Below are positions 43,663 through 53,109 of a stretch of 64,000 nucleotides of DNA, piece after piece. The position numbers and the translations under genes are program-made. Below the pieces are notes generated by a model. The model was not told the origin of the DNA. It saw only the letters and a program-made list of their open reading frames with translations, and did no database searches. How positions within the stretch are numbered: the stretch's first letter is position 1; the number at the start of each line of letters is the position of its first letter. Origin of the DNA: UBA1366 sp047602575 (GTDB taxonomy: Bacteria; Bacillota; Clostridia; Oscillospirales; Ruminococcaceae); NCBI GenBank assembly GCA_047602575.1, contig JASGGY010000002.1:157600-221599 (forward strand), given 5' to 3'.

Positions 43663-44703
43663 ATGGCGGATAAGAAAAACATACGGGTGCTGGTGGTGGA
43701 CGACAGCAAGCTGTTTGCGCAAAGCATCCTGCGGGGACTTTCCGCCGAGCCGGGCATCGAGGTTGTCGGCGCGGCGTGCGATCCCTTTGAAGCGCGGGAC
43801 ATGATACTTGCCACCCATCCCGACGTGATCACCTGTGATGTGGAAATGCCGAAAATGAACGGAATTGAGTTCGTGCGCAGGCTTCTGCCGCAGTATTTTG
43901 TGCCGGTGGTCATGGTCAGCGCAATCGGCGGGGCGGTGTTTGACGCGATGGCTGCAGGGGCGGTGGATTTTGCCGCAAAGCCCGACGGCATTGCGCCGGC
44001 AGACGGCTTTATCAAGGATCTGGCGCAAAAAATCCGCGCGGCTGCCATGGCGAAAAGCCCGACGCGCGCACCGGCGCAGACCGCGGCTATCAAGCCGGAA
44101 GCGGTCACGCGCGGCACGGGAACGCCCGGCGGGATCAAGGTCATTGCCATCGGCGCTTCCACCGGCGGAACGGAAGCGATTTTTTCCGTCCTCAGTGCGC
44201 TGCCGCCGACGCTGCCGCCGATTGTTGTGGTGCAGCACATTCCGGCGGGCTTCTCGAATATGTTTGCGCAACGGCTCGACGACCAAACCGCGCTGCGGGT
44301 CAAGGAAGCGCGCAGCGGCGATTTTCTCGAGCGGGGAAAGGTTCTGATCGCGCCGGGGGACAAGCATCTGAAGGTTGTGAAAAACGGCGCGTTTTTTCAG
44401 GCGGAATGTATTCCGGGCGAGCGGGTCAACGGACACTGCCCGTCGGCGGACGTTTTGTTTGAGTCGGTTGCGCGGACGGCGGGCAGCGCCGCATTGGGCG
44501 TAATTCTGACCGGCATGGGTTATGACGGGGCAAAGGGCTTGCTTGCGATGAAGCGGGCGGGCGCGCGCACCATCGGACAGGACGAGGCGACCTCTGTGGT
44601 TTACGGAATGCCAAAAGTGGCGTTCGATGTGGGCGCGGTGGAATTTCAGGTGCCCATTCATGGCGCGGCGGCGGCGATCATCCGGTTGGCGTCAGGATCA
44701 TAA
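43663..44703 (+). CDS. cheB: Chemotaxis protein-glutamate methylesterase/deamidase
   Basis: 346 residues. Receiver domain (about 8-125) with DD13-14, phospho-acceptor D59 (ITCDVEMPKMNG) and conserved Ser/Lys (VSAIGG, AAKPDG). The methylesterase domain (about 150-340) has the triad Ser165 (IGASTGGTEA), His in VQHIPAGFSNMFA and Asp in ILTGMGYDGAKG. Removes methyl groups from receptor Glu and deamidates Gln. No cheR methyltransferase is found in the window, although a CheB should need one. GGAGGGT precedes the ATG. Confidence 0.93.
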   Translation: MADKKNIRVLVVDDSKLFAQSILRGLSAEPGIEVVGAACDPFEARDMILATHPDVITCDVEMPKMNGIEFVRRLLPQYFVPVVMVSAIGGAVFDAMAAGAVDFAAKPDGIAPADGFIKDLAQKIRAAAMAKSPTRAPAQTAAIKPEAVTRGTGTPGGIKVIAIGASTGGTEAIFSVLSALPPTLPPIVVVQHIPAGFSNMFAQRLDDQTALRVKEARSGDFLERGKVLIAPGDKHLKVVKNGAFFQAECIPGERVNGHCPSADVLFESVARTAGSAALGVILTGMGYDGAKGLLAMKRAGARTIGQDEATSVVYGMPKVAFDVGAVEFQVPIHGAAAAIIRLASGS

Positions 44704-44750
44704 ACAACGGCGGATTCGTAATTTTTTAATACAAGTAGGAGGTGACGCGT

Positions 44751-46760
44751 ATGTTTCAGGGCGTTGAGTTAGGCAGCCGGGCGAATTTCATCCGCGCCAC
44801 GGTTTCAAGCATCGGCGAGGGCGTTCTGGTTGCCGATAAAAACGGCAGGATCATTTATATGAACAATGCGGCGGAGGAACTGACGGGGATGCTTTTTGAA
44901 GAAGCAGCCGGGAAGCCCGCAGGCGAGGTGTTCCCGCTTAAGAACGCGTATTCGGGCAATTCGCTGCCCGATCCGGTGCGCACAACGCTGCTCATGGGCG
45001 TTCAGACGGGGCTTCAGAACAACACAGTGCTTTGCACCAAAGATGGAAAAACCATCTTCGTGTCCGCAAACTGCTCGCCGATTATCAGCGAGAACGGACA
45101 GACCGACGGCGTGGCGGTGGTGTTCCGCGACATTGACCGGATCAAGCACATGGAGGAAAACCTGCGCAGCGAGCGCAATCACCTCAAAAGCGTTCTGGAA
45201 GCGCTGCCGACCGGCATCATCCGTTTCGGCGGAGACGGGCGCATCCGCTGGGTCAACGCACAGCTGCTCAAGTTATTCCAGATCGAGGCGGAGGATATAA
45301 TTGGGTTGAAAATCGGCGACGCGACGCACTGCGTCAATCGCCCGGAGGAAGGCTGCGGAACGGGAGAAAAATGTGAGCTGTGTGAAATCCGCACCAATGT
45401 GCATCGGGTGTTTGCCGACGGGATTCCGCGCAAGGATGTCATTGTGGAGCGGTCGTTCATCACGGCGGGAATGCTCAACGAAATGTGGCTGCGGGTGAAT
45501 TTCATCCCGCTGGAATCCGGCGAAAACACACAGGTACTTGCGGCGATCGAGGACATCACCGAGCAGCGCCGTTTTGAGGAAGCCCTCATGAAGCGGCGCG
45601 ACGAAGCGGAGTCCGCAAACCGTATGAAAAGCGAGTTTCTGGCGAACATGAGCCACGAAATCCGCACCCCGCTCAACGGCATGATCGGAATGCTCGACCT
45701 GCTGCTCGGCACAGACGCAGACGAGGAGCAGGGGGAGTACATCCGCATGGCGAAATACAGCGCGGAGTCGCTGCTGTCGGTCATCAACGACATTCTCGAC
45801 TTTTCGCGGCTGGAAGCAGGGCGGGTGGCGATTTCCGACGAGCCGTTCAATCTGAAAGCGATGCTTGCGGATGTGGCGAAAATCCAGTCGGTACTGGCAA
45901 AGAACAAGGGATTGCGGCTGGAACATTCGGTGGATGCCGCGCTGCCGGAGATTGTCAGCGGCGACATGGTGCGGCTGCGTCAGGTGCTTAACAACCTCAT
46001 CGGCAACGCCATGAAATTCACCGAGCGCGGCGTGATCCGGATGGAGGCATATTTAACCGCACAGACGGACGACAGCCTGACGGTTGGCTTTTCGGTGACG
46101 GACACCGGCATCGGCATTTCGCAGGAAAAAATGGAGCTGCTGTTTCAGCGCTTCAGTCAGGTGGACGGCTCGGCGACGCGGCGCTTCAGCGGAACGGGAC
46201 TCGGGCTTGCCATCTGCAAGCAGCTTGTTGAGCTGATGGGCGGCAGAATCACCGCCGAGAGTACAGCGGGCATGGGCAGTACATTTTCCTTCACCATTGC
46301 CCTTCGCCGCGTGTCGGCGGAAATTGAGGTGGCGGACAACCTGTTTACCCACGCATATGCCATCGTGACCGACCGCGCGCAGCTTGCCGAGCCGTCGGGC
46401 GGGGAAGCCGCACAACCGGTGGTTTTTATGGGCGAGAACGGCGAAGCGCTGACGTTCGGCGGAAATACAGATCCGCCGCCGACCCCTGCGGTTCTTTCGA
46501 ACGAGGAATTGTTTGAGCGTGCGCGGGAGCTGAAAATCCGGCTGACCCGCCTGCGGGAGGATGTTTCCGCAGGACACGTCCGCAGACTCGAGGACGATGC
46601 CCATACCGTGCGGGAAGCGGCGGTGCAGGCGGGCGCTGATACAATCGGCGATCTGGCTTTTAAAGCGGAGATGGCTGCGCGCAAGAGCCGCTGGGATGCG
46701 ATCGCGGAGCTTTCGGTGAAAATGCTGATTGAATATACGGCGAATTTTGATCATGAATAA
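44751..46760 (+). CDS. PAS-containing sensor histidine kinase with Hpt-like C-terminus
   Basis: 669 residues from ATG 44751 (AGGAGG at 44737-44742). No membrane helix. Two PAS domains (about 15-120, GRIIYMNNAAEELTGM, and about 145-275, RWVNAQLLKLFQIEAED), HisKA with phospho-His302 (FLANMSHEIRTPLNGM), HATPase (VLNNLIGNAMKFTERG, VTDTGIGISQEKMELLFQRF, RFSGTGLGLAICKQLVELMG), an Ala-rich linker, and a C-terminal Hpt-like bundle with His618 (DDAHTVREAAVQAGADTIGD). The usual H-T-L-K-G-A-A is H-T-V-R-E-A-A, so phosphotransfer is uncertain. It is embedded in the che operon. Confidence 0.85.
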   Translation: MFQGVELGSRANFIRATVSSIGEGVLVADKNGRIIYMNNAAEELTGMLFEEAAGKPAGEVFPLKNAYSGNSLPDPVRTTLLMGVQTGLQNNTVLCTKDGKTIFVSANCSPIISENGQTDGVAVVFRDIDRIKHMEENLRSERNHLKSVLEALPTGIIRFGGDGRIRWVNAQLLKLFQIEAEDIIGLKIGDATHCVNRPEEGCGTGEKCELCEIRTNVHRVFADGIPRKDVIVERSFITAGMLNEMWLRVNFIPLESGENTQVLAAIEDITEQRRFEEALMKRRDEAESANRMKSEFLANMSHEIRTPLNGMIGMLDLLLGTDADEEQGEYIRMAKYSAESLLSVINDILDFSRLEAGRVAISDEPFNLKAMLADVAKIQSVLAKNKGLRLEHSVDAALPEIVSGDMVRLRQVLNNLIGNAMKFTERGVIRMEAYLTAQTDDSLTVGFSVTDTGIGISQEKMELLFQRFSQVDGSATRRFSGTGLGLAICKQLVELMGGRITAESTAGMGSTFSFTIALRRVSAEIEVADNLFTHAYAIVTDRAQLAEPSGGEAAQPVVFMGENGEALTFGGNTDPPPTPAVLSNEELFERARELKIRLTRLREDVSAGHVRRLEDDAHTVREAAVQAGADTIGDLAFKAEMAARKSRWDAIAELSVKMLIEYTANFDHE

Positions 46761-46782
46761 GCGTTGAAAGGATGGAGGAGCG

Positions 46783-47514
46783 ATGCGGATTTTGATTGCG
46801 GAGGACGACCTGGTGAGCAGAAGCTTTCTGAGTCGGTTTCTTGACAAGTACGGCGAATGCGATCTGGTGGTGGACGGCATGGAGGCGCTCGATGCGTTTC
46901 TGATTGCCTTAAAGGAAAAGCAGCCCTATGATTTAATCTGTCTGGACATCATGATGCCGAAGCTCGACGGCGTAAAGGCGCTCAAGGCGATCCGCGAGCT
47001 GGAAGCACAGTATAAAATCCCCACGGAACGCCGTGCGAAAATTATCATGACCACTGCGCTTGCGGAAGCGGCGCTGGTACGCACGGCGTTTGATTACGGC
47101 TGTGAGGCATATGCGGCAAAGCCGATTGATACGGGAAAATTCATCGAGGTTCTGACCAAGCTGGGGCTGATTGACGCGGCTGCAAAACAACCGGAGAAGC
47201 AACCCGATTCCGTGCCGGATGTTCCCCCAAAACAACCCGATGCGGCAAAGGGAAATCCGCAGGGGTATTTCCAAAGCGTGAAAGCGCTCGACGGGTACAA
47301 CCTTGAGGTGACAATGGCGACCGGCTCGACGGTGCGGTTTGCGTTCGGCTCGCGCATGAACACCGCGCGCTTCGGGCGGCTGCGTGACGAGGAAATGTTC
47401 CGCAGCGTGACGACGGACGGCGAATATCTGATTTTTGAAAAAGCCGGCAGGATGCCGCTGAAGATCACGGCGTCGGAATTCATGGATCTGATTCTGATTG
47501 ACAGAAGAAAATAA
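46783..47514 (+). CDS. Receiver domain protein with C-terminal DUF2442-like domain
   Basis: 243 residues. CheY-like receiver (about 1-125): EDDLVSRSF, phospho-acceptor D55 (LICLDIMMPKLDGVK), MTTALAE and the Lys in AAKPID. A Pro/Gln/Lys-rich linker (about 130-160) leads to a small beta domain (about 165-240, LDGYNLEVTMATGSTVRFAF, EEMFRSVTTDGEYLIFEKAG), similar to DUF2442. Likely the partner of the preceding kinase and perhaps also the CheY of the system, since no separate cheY is present. GGAGGAGCG precedes the ATG. Confidence 0.75.
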   Translation: MRILIAEDDLVSRSFLSRFLDKYGECDLVVDGMEALDAFLIALKEKQPYDLICLDIMMPKLDGVKALKAIRELEAQYKIPTERRAKIIMTTALAEAALVRTAFDYGCEAYAAKPIDTGKFIEVLTKLGLIDAAAKQPEKQPDSVPDVPPKQPDAAKGNPQGYFQSVKALDGYNLEVTMATGSTVRFAFGSRMNTARFGRLRDEEMFRSVTTDGEYLIFEKAGRMPLKITASEFMDLILIDRRK

Positions 47515-47544
47515 TCCCCGTAAAAACAGAAAGGTGAGGTTTCT

Positions 47545-49314
47545 ATGAAAAATTTATCCATCAGTCTGAAGCTTGTTATCGGCTTCGGTATCATTCTTGC
47601 GATGATGATCGTGTCCATCGTGGTATCGCTGACCAACATCTCGACCATCGGTAAACAGGCGGATCTGTATGGGGAACAGACTGTTCCCAACAACACCGTC
47701 GTGTGGGAAGTACGGCGCAACATCGTATCCTGCCAGCGGTATGTGTCGGAAGCGCTGCTTGATCCGACGCAGGCAACCACCTATCTGGAAAGTGCGAAAA
47801 CCGATGCGGACAGCGCCATCGAAGAAATCAAGTCCTATGCCGAAAACAAATACAATTCCGGCGATAAGGAACAAACCGATTCACTTCTGGATTATGAAAC
47901 CAAAGCCGGCGAATACCGGGTTCAGATTGCTGAGCTGTTAGAAAACCCGACCGACGCGAATGTCAAAGAAGCGACGGAGCTTTTCCACAACAACTATGTC
48001 CCCCAGTTTGACAGCATGACGACCATTCTGAAGGATCTTACCGATCAGGCTAACGACGAAGCGGATCAACAGGCAATCGACGCGGACAACGCACAGGCAA
48101 CGGCTGAGAAAACCCTGATCATCTGTATCGTGGCTGCGGCAATTCTGACCATCTCGGTCATCATCATCATCCGTAAGTCGATTCTTTCGCCGGTCAACGA
48201 GATCGTCGGCGTGTTCAGCGAGATTTCAAAGGGCAATATGAAAATGCAGATCAAATACGACGGCAAGGACGAGCTTGGGCAGATGGCAAGGCTCATCGCC
48301 GCCGCAAACCAGATGCAGGGCACGGTGCTGGCAGACGTCATCACAAACTTTGGTAAGATTTCACAGGGCGATCTGCGCATCCGCGTGACCGCGGACTATC
48401 CCGGCGATTTCACCGCACTCAGAGAAGCGACGGAAAACACGGCGGCGGCGCTCAACAAAACCCTTGCGACCATCAACACCGCAGCCGAGCAGGTAAGCAT
48501 CGGTTCCTCACAAGTTTCGAGCGGCGCACAGGCACTGGCATCCGGTTCTGCGGAGCAAGCAGCTTCGGTTGAGGAACTCAATGCAGCGGTGATCCGAATT
48601 GCCGAGCAAGCGGTGGATAACTCGCTGAATGTGAAAACCGCGTCCGATACCATGGGAGAAGCCGGCGCGAACGTGGTGCGCGCAACTGAGCATATGCAGG
48701 TTCTCACCGGCGCGATGAACGAAATCGGTTCGTCCTCCAACCAGATCACCAACATCACCAAGGTCATCGAGGACATTGCGTTCCAGACCAATATTCTCGC
48801 ACTCAACGCTGCGATCGAAGCCGCCCGCGCCGGAAACGCCGGAAAAGGCTTTGCCGTTGTTGCCGATGAGGTGAGAAACCTTGCCGCGAAGTCCGCGGAA
48901 GCCGCAAAGCAAACCGCAGCCCTGATCAGAACGAGCGTGGAAACCGTCGCGAAGGGCACGCAGGTGACCGGCGAAACCGCCGAGATTCTCCACGTCGTCG
49001 CACAGAATGCCGCGTCGGTCAGCGACTCGGTCAACAAAATCGAAAAAGCATCCGCGGAGCAGGTCGCCGCAATCGAACAGATCAAAATCGGCTTGTCGCA
49101 GGTGTCCTCCGTTGTCCAGACCAACGCCGCAACCGCCGAGGAGAACTCCGCAACGAGCGAAGAAATGTCCGCACAGGCAGCGACACTGCGTGAGGAAGTC
49201 GGAAAATTCCAGCTCGACGGCAGCTACGAACGCGACAGCCAGTCGCCGATTTCCCTGCTCAAAGCCCCCGGCACGTCGGTTTATTCGATGCCGCTGACAC
49301 TCGGGAAATATTAA
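47545..49314 (+). CDS. Methyl-accepting chemotaxis protein
   Basis: 589 residues. TM1 (about 10-30), a four-helix-bundle-type periplasmic/extracellular sensor (about 35-185) with SYAENKYNSGDKEQTDSLLD, TM2 (about 190-210, IICIVAAAILTISVIIII), HAMP, and a cytoplasmic signalling hairpin with the CheA/CheW-binding tip IEDIAFQTNILALNAAIEAA and the flanking VADEVRNLAAKSAEAAKQTA. Candidate methylation Glu/Gln residues flank the tip. It is the last gene of the che operon, so its promoter is shared. The ligand is unknown. Confidence 0.93.
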   Translation: MKNLSISLKLVIGFGIILAMMIVSIVVSLTNISTIGKQADLYGEQTVPNNTVVWEVRRNIVSCQRYVSEALLDPTQATTYLESAKTDADSAIEEIKSYAENKYNSGDKEQTDSLLDYETKAGEYRVQIAELLENPTDANVKEATELFHNNYVPQFDSMTTILKDLTDQANDEADQQAIDADNAQATAEKTLIICIVAAAILTISVIIIIRKSILSPVNEIVGVFSEISKGNMKMQIKYDGKDELGQMARLIAAANQMQGTVLADVITNFGKISQGDLRIRVTADYPGDFTALREATENTAAALNKTLATINTAAEQVSIGSSQVSSGAQALASGSAEQAASVEELNAAVIRIAEQAVDNSLNVKTASDTMGEAGANVVRATEHMQVLTGAMNEIGSSSNQITNITKVIEDIAFQTNILALNAAIEAARAGNAGKGFAVVADEVRNLAAKSAEAAKQTAALIRTSVETVAKGTQVTGETAEILHVVAQNAASVSDSVNKIEKASAEQVAAIEQIKIGLSQVSSVVQTNAATAEENSATSEEMSAQAATLREEVGKFQLDGSYERDSQSPISLLKAPGTSVYSMPLTLGKY

Positions 49315-49391
49315 CCATGTGATAATGTTTGTATGTCAGTCTGTAAATTTGTTAACTTTCTACAAAATCCGTGAAGTTTCGGCGCGGATGA

Positions 49392-49420
49392 TTGACAGAA
49401 TGAGATCCATGTCGTATAAT
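49392..49420 (+). promoter_or_regulatory. perfect consensus sigma-A promoter of the second chemoreceptor
   Basis: TTGACA (49392-49397), 17 bases, TATAAT (49415-49420). Confidence 0.85.
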
Positions 49421-49430
49421 GTAGACTTAA

Positions 49431-49457
49431 GAAAGAGAGAGTTCATCTCTCTTTCTT
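49431..49457 (+). promoter_or_regulatory. Hairpin in the chemoreceptor leader
   Basis: GAAAGAGAGA, loop GTTCA, TCTCTCTTTC followed by TTTG, about 10 bases after the expected transcription start and before the ribosome site. It could be a weak attenuator or an mRNA-stability element. Confidence 0.4.
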
Positions 49458-49500
49458 TGAAAAGCGGCATATGAACGAAGTCGGAGAAAGGGCTGACAAA

Positions 49501-51591
49501 ATGGAGAACCATAATTACAAAACAGGAAGCGCCGCGAAGATTCCGTTTTTGAAACGGATCGGATTTAAGCTGGGGATTTTTGCACTGGCTTCCATCATTT
49601 TTGTAGGAGTCGTAAATATCGTGTTTACCACGGTAACTTACAAAAATGTCATCAATCAGGCGTATTTCGACCAAAGCGTAAATGCGCTGAAAACTTTGGA
49701 TCATCAAGTTTCACAGCAAGAGCAAAACGCCAAGCGCGCGGCGGTGAATATGGCAGCAGATGCGACCGTGGTTTCGGCGTGCGAAAAAAAGGATGGCACA
49801 GCTGCCGGACAAGCCATCACGAACATCGAAAAGAAAATGGAACTCGGCATCGATGCATATATCCTGCTGGATGTCGACGGGAATTTGATCACTGACACCT
49901 CCGGCAAGGACGGTGCGGATTGTTCCGCTGATGTGAAAAAGAATGCACTTGATGGGGATACCGCGACCGATTTGTTTGCGGGCACGAACATCAAGGTCGG
50001 CATATCGGCAGGCACGTCGATTGAAAATGCCAAAGGCGAACAAATCGGTGCAATCATCGCCGTAATTTCGCTGGTGGACAATGACTTTGTGGACAGCTTA
50101 AAGGATATGACCGGCAACGAATTTACTATTTTCGCGGGGAACATCCGCGCGGACACCACCGTGATGATGGACGGAAAGCGCGTGACCGGCACTGCGCTGA
50201 AAGCCGACATCGCCGATAAGGTCATCACCCAGAAGGAAGATTATACCGGAAAGGCGGACATTCTCGAAATGCCCTACGCGACCTCTTACGAGCCGATCAC
50301 CGACGACAACGGAAAGGTTCTGGGCGTGTTCTTTTCAGGCGTTTCGCTGGAAGCAATGAACGCGAAGTTTTTAAAGACCGTGATGATTTCCGCGTTGATT
50401 CTGACGTTTTGTACGCTTGCTGTATCTGTTTCCTATATTATCTTTGTGCGGAAAAAGCTTGCCGAGCCGATGGGCGATATGGCAGCTTGCGCACAGCAGA
50501 TTGCGGGCGGAACGCTCAATGTCAGCATCGGCTTTCGGTCGGAGGATGAGCTGGGCATTCTGGCGGATTCTCTGCGGACGATGGTTTCCTCCCAAAAGAA
50601 TTACATCGGTGACATATCGGACAAGCTTGGAAAAATCGCAGACGGCGACCTCACAACGCGGGTTACGATGGATTATATCGGCGACTTTGTGAAAATCAAA
50701 GAGTCGATGCGCAACATCGCGCTGACCCTCAACGAGTCGCTGACCGGCATCAACCAAGCCGCCGTTCAGGTGAGCATCGGCGCATCGCAGGTTTCCGACG
50801 GTGCACAGGCGCTGGCGTCCGGCTCGACCGAGCAGGCATCGGCGATTCAGCAGCTCAGCGCCACGGTGCTGAAAATCGCGGATCAGGCAAACGAGAATTC
50901 AGCCAATGTGAGAACCGCCACGCGCTATGTCAAGCAGACGAGCACGAACGTCGCCGAGGGCACGGAGCAGATGCACAATCTCACCGACGCGATGAATGAA
51001 ATCAGCGATTCTTCCAAGCAGATCACAAAGATTACCAAGGTCATCGAGGACATTGCGTTCCAGACCAATATCTTAGCCCTGAACGCCGCGGTGGAAGCCG
51101 CACGGGCGGGCGCGTCGGGCAAGGGCTTCTCCGTCGTCGCGGATGAGGTGCGCAACTTAGCCGCGAAGTCCGCGGAGGCGGCAAAGCAAACCGCAGACCT
51201 GATCGAATCGACGGTGGAAACCATCTCAAAGGGCACACACCTCATGAAGCAGACCGCCGAGATTCTCACCAGCATTAAGGAGAAATCCGGACTGGTTGCC
51301 GAAAGCATCGTGAAGATTGAAGTCGCCTCCGAGGAGCAGGCGGCGGCAATCAAGGAGGTTCGCCAGGGACTGATGCAGGTGTCGGACGTGGTGCAGAACA
51401 ACGCAGCCACCGCCGAGGAGAACTCCGCAACGAGCGAAGAAATGTCCGCACAGGCAGTCGCACTGCGCGAGGAGGTTTCGCGCTTCCAGCTTCAAAAAGG
51501 CGGCGCAAAGCGCAAGAAAGCGGTTTCCTATCACGAAGCTGAAGATGAGGAAGAGGACGAGGATCTCGACCGCGACTACATCGAATTATAA
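49501..51591 (+). CDS. Methyl-accepting chemotaxis protein with Cache-type sensor
   Basis: 696 residues from ATG 49501, chosen because GAGAAAGGG lies at 49484-49492; the ATG at 49471 has no site. TM1 (about 21-45), a single-Cache-like extracellular domain (about 50-290, VVSACEKKDGTAAGQAITNI, MELGIDAYILLDVDGNLITD, MPYATSYEPITDDNGKVLGV), TM2 (about 300-325), HAMP and the signalling tip IEDIAFQTNILALNAAVEAA. The tail is acidic (EAEDEEEDEDLDRDYIEL). Separate consensus promoter at 49392-49420 and terminator at 51597. Confidence 0.93.
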   Translation: MENHNYKTGSAAKIPFLKRIGFKLGIFALASIIFVGVVNIVFTTVTYKNVINQAYFDQSVNALKTLDHQVSQQEQNAKRAAVNMAADATVVSACEKKDGTAAGQAITNIEKKMELGIDAYILLDVDGNLITDTSGKDGADCSADVKKNALDGDTATDLFAGTNIKVGISAGTSIENAKGEQIGAIIAVISLVDNDFVDSLKDMTGNEFTIFAGNIRADTTVMMDGKRVTGTALKADIADKVITQKEDYTGKADILEMPYATSYEPITDDNGKVLGVFFSGVSLEAMNAKFLKTVMISALILTFCTLAVSVSYIIFVRKKLAEPMGDMAACAQQIAGGTLNVSIGFRSEDELGILADSLRTMVSSQKNYIGDISDKLGKIADGDLTTRVTMDYIGDFVKIKESMRNIALTLNESLTGINQAAVQVSIGASQVSDGAQALASGSTEQASAIQQLSATVLKIADQANENSANVRTATRYVKQTSTNVAEGTEQMHNLTDAMNEISDSSKQITKITKVIEDIAFQTNILALNAAVEAARAGASGKGFSVVADEVRNLAAKSAEAAKQTADLIESTVETISKGTHLMKQTAEILTSIKEKSGLVAESIVKIEVASEEQAAAIKEVRQGLMQVSDVVQNNAATAEENSATSEEMSAQAVALREEVSRFQLQKGGAKRKKAVSYHEAEDEEEDEDLDRDYIEL

Positions 51592-51596
51592 GCAAT

Positions 51597-51638
51597 AAAA
51601 ACTTGCCCCGCCGGTATCCATCGGCGGGGCAAGTTTTC
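51597..51638. terminator. strong intrinsic terminator after the second chemoreceptor
   Basis: AAAACTTGCCCCGCCG, loop GTATCCAT, CGGCGGGGCAAGTTTT; symmetrical, so it can also stop minus-strand transcription. Confidence 0.88.
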
Positions 51639-51640
51639 AT

Positions 51641-51790
51641 TTGGTTACTTCACTTTTACGGACTTCACCGGTGAATATGCACTGTAGAATTTCGCGCCGC
51701 TCGCCGTCTTGTAGGTTCGGACTTTATAATAATAGGTCTTGCCCTTTGTCAGTCAGGTGTTGGTGAAGCTGGTGAAGGTTTTGGCTGATC
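51641..51790 (-). pseudogene. Relic of an Fn3-like C-terminal module
   Basis: Minus-strand reading gives the module end YYYKVRTYKTASGAKFYSAY and SPVKSVKVK, nearly identical in DNA to the C-termini of the three secreted proteins at 53222, 58285 and 60812, but an in-frame TGA replaces the Gly codon in TNTGLTKG. Its left part overlaps, in another frame, the last codons of the MFS gene. No start or upstream module is present, so it is a dead fragment. Confidence 0.7.
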
Positions 51791-52969
51791 CTGTTTTTTA
51801 CGATATTTGTTTAGGTAAATCACGAATATACCCAAATACCCCAAACATACGGCGCTCAGCAGCAGGAAGCCTGCAAAGATCGAATATTTTGTACTCAAAT
51901 ACCCGAAGAGCAATCCCACCCCCGCCGATATGACCCGCAACCCCAGCGATGAAAAGGATTCAACCGTCGCGCGGACATGGCTCTCCGTGTGATGATGCAG
52001 ATCCCCGATCACAAGCGGGTCGGCAATTCCCGCGACCGTAAAGAGCAGCATCATCGGAAGCAGGCAGAACAGGCTTCTGAAAAGAAAAACAGCGGCATAT
52101 CCGACAATGCTGATGGCGATGATGCAGGTCAGAATCCGCTTATACGGATGCTTCGCTTTCAGCTTATATGCGAAAAGAGTTCCGGGAATGCGGAGCATGG
52201 ATGCCAGCGAGCCGATTGCGCCAAAAAACAGAACCGGGATGCCGATCTGTTCTGAAATAATCTGCCAGAATTCATCCAGATAAAGGATGCATGCACCTAA
52301 AACCGAACCGGTTAAACAATAAACCAGCACAAGCGGGTTTTTACCGAATACGCACAACGCTTGTTTTGCATAATGGGTTACGCCGGAGCGCTCATTTTCT
52401 GGTTTTGTACGCATCGGCGGTTCTTGCAACGACAGCGTCAGAGCAAACGCGATGCACATACTGGCGATTGACACCATGTAATTCATCTCAAACCGAAAGA
52501 AGCTTGCCAGAATACTACCGCTGATAGCGGCAATGACCGAGCCGGAGAAATCAATTGCCGATAACCGTCCCCGAAGCTTTTCAAAATCTCCCTGCCGACC
52601 GGTTTCTAAAAGCGAATCGTAAAGCAACGCATTCTCACTTCCGCTGGACATCGCCTTACCGATTCCCGCCAATAAAATTGCAACGGCAAACTGCAAAAAA
52701 CAATGTGCGAATACTAACAGAATCAGCTCGACGGCAGCCAGCGCGTGATAAGCTGCCAGCAGTCTTTTCCTCCCGCATTTATCTGCCAGAATGCCCGATG
52801 GAATTTCACAGACAGTGACCGCAACCGCATAAATGATTTCGGTGTAAACGACCATTTGCACGTTCATTCCGCGCTGCTGCCAAAACAGTCTTTCAATGAC
52901 ATAAGCAGGGATCAACGCATGAAAAAACGAAATAAAATACAGCCTTTTGACATTAAGCAACAAGCCCAT
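51749..52969 (-). CDS. MFS transporter, drug-exporter type
   Basis: 406 residues from ATG 52969 (AAGGAAG upstream at 7 bases); the ATG at 53008 has no site. About 12 hydrophobic segments. Motif-A-like IPSGILADKCGRKRLLA after TM2, GIGKAMSSGSENALLYDSLL in TM4-5 and repeated short loops of Lys/Arg. Typical of the small MFS group with Mef-like drug export, substrate unknown. Its final residues (SPASPTPD) are read out of frame through the Fn3 relic at 51749-51790, so the gene end was created by a recombination event. A possible regulatory leader precedes it. Confidence 0.75.
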   Translation of the reverse strand: MGLLLNVKRLYFISFFHALIPAYVIERLFWQQRGMNVQMVVYTEIIYAVAVTVCEIPSGILADKCGRKRLLAAYHALAAVELILLVFAHCFLQFAVAILLAGIGKAMSSGSENALLYDSLLETGRQGDFEKLRGRLSAIDFSGSVIAAISGSILASFFRFEMNYMVSIASMCIAFALTLSLQEPPMRTKPENERSGVTHYAKQALCVFGKNPLVLVYCLTGSVLGACILYLDEFWQIISEQIGIPVLFFGAIGSLASMLRIPGTLFAYKLKAKHPYKRILTCIIAISIVGYAAVFLFRSLFCLLPMMLLFTVAGIADPLVIGDLHHHTESHVRATVESFSSLGLRVISAGVGLLFGYLSTKYSIFAGFLLLSAVCLGYLGIFVIYLNKYRKKQDQPKPSPASPTPD

Positions 52970-53043
52970 TAGAATCTTCCTTTCAAAATTGTCTTTCAGA
53001 AGATTCACATAGGCGGCGCTCGTGTTCTTTTATAACCTAAGAG

Positions 53044-53091
53044 TTAACAGGGAGGACGCGCTTTCAGCATATTTTTCACCTGCCAAAACAT
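53044..53091 (-). CDS. Candidate leader peptide of the MFS gene
   Basis: A 15-codon frame (MFWQVKNMLKARPPC) or 8 codons from the inner ATG 53070 (MLKARPPC, preceded by AGGTG) lies in the ~130-base leader between the promoter at 53110-53138 and the MFS start. Arg-Pro-Pro is a known ribosome-stalling context. Very short; real translation is inference. Confidence 0.3.
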   Translation of the reverse strand: MFWQVKNMLKARPPC

Positions 53092-53109
53092 TCTAATCTC
53101 GCTGACAAA

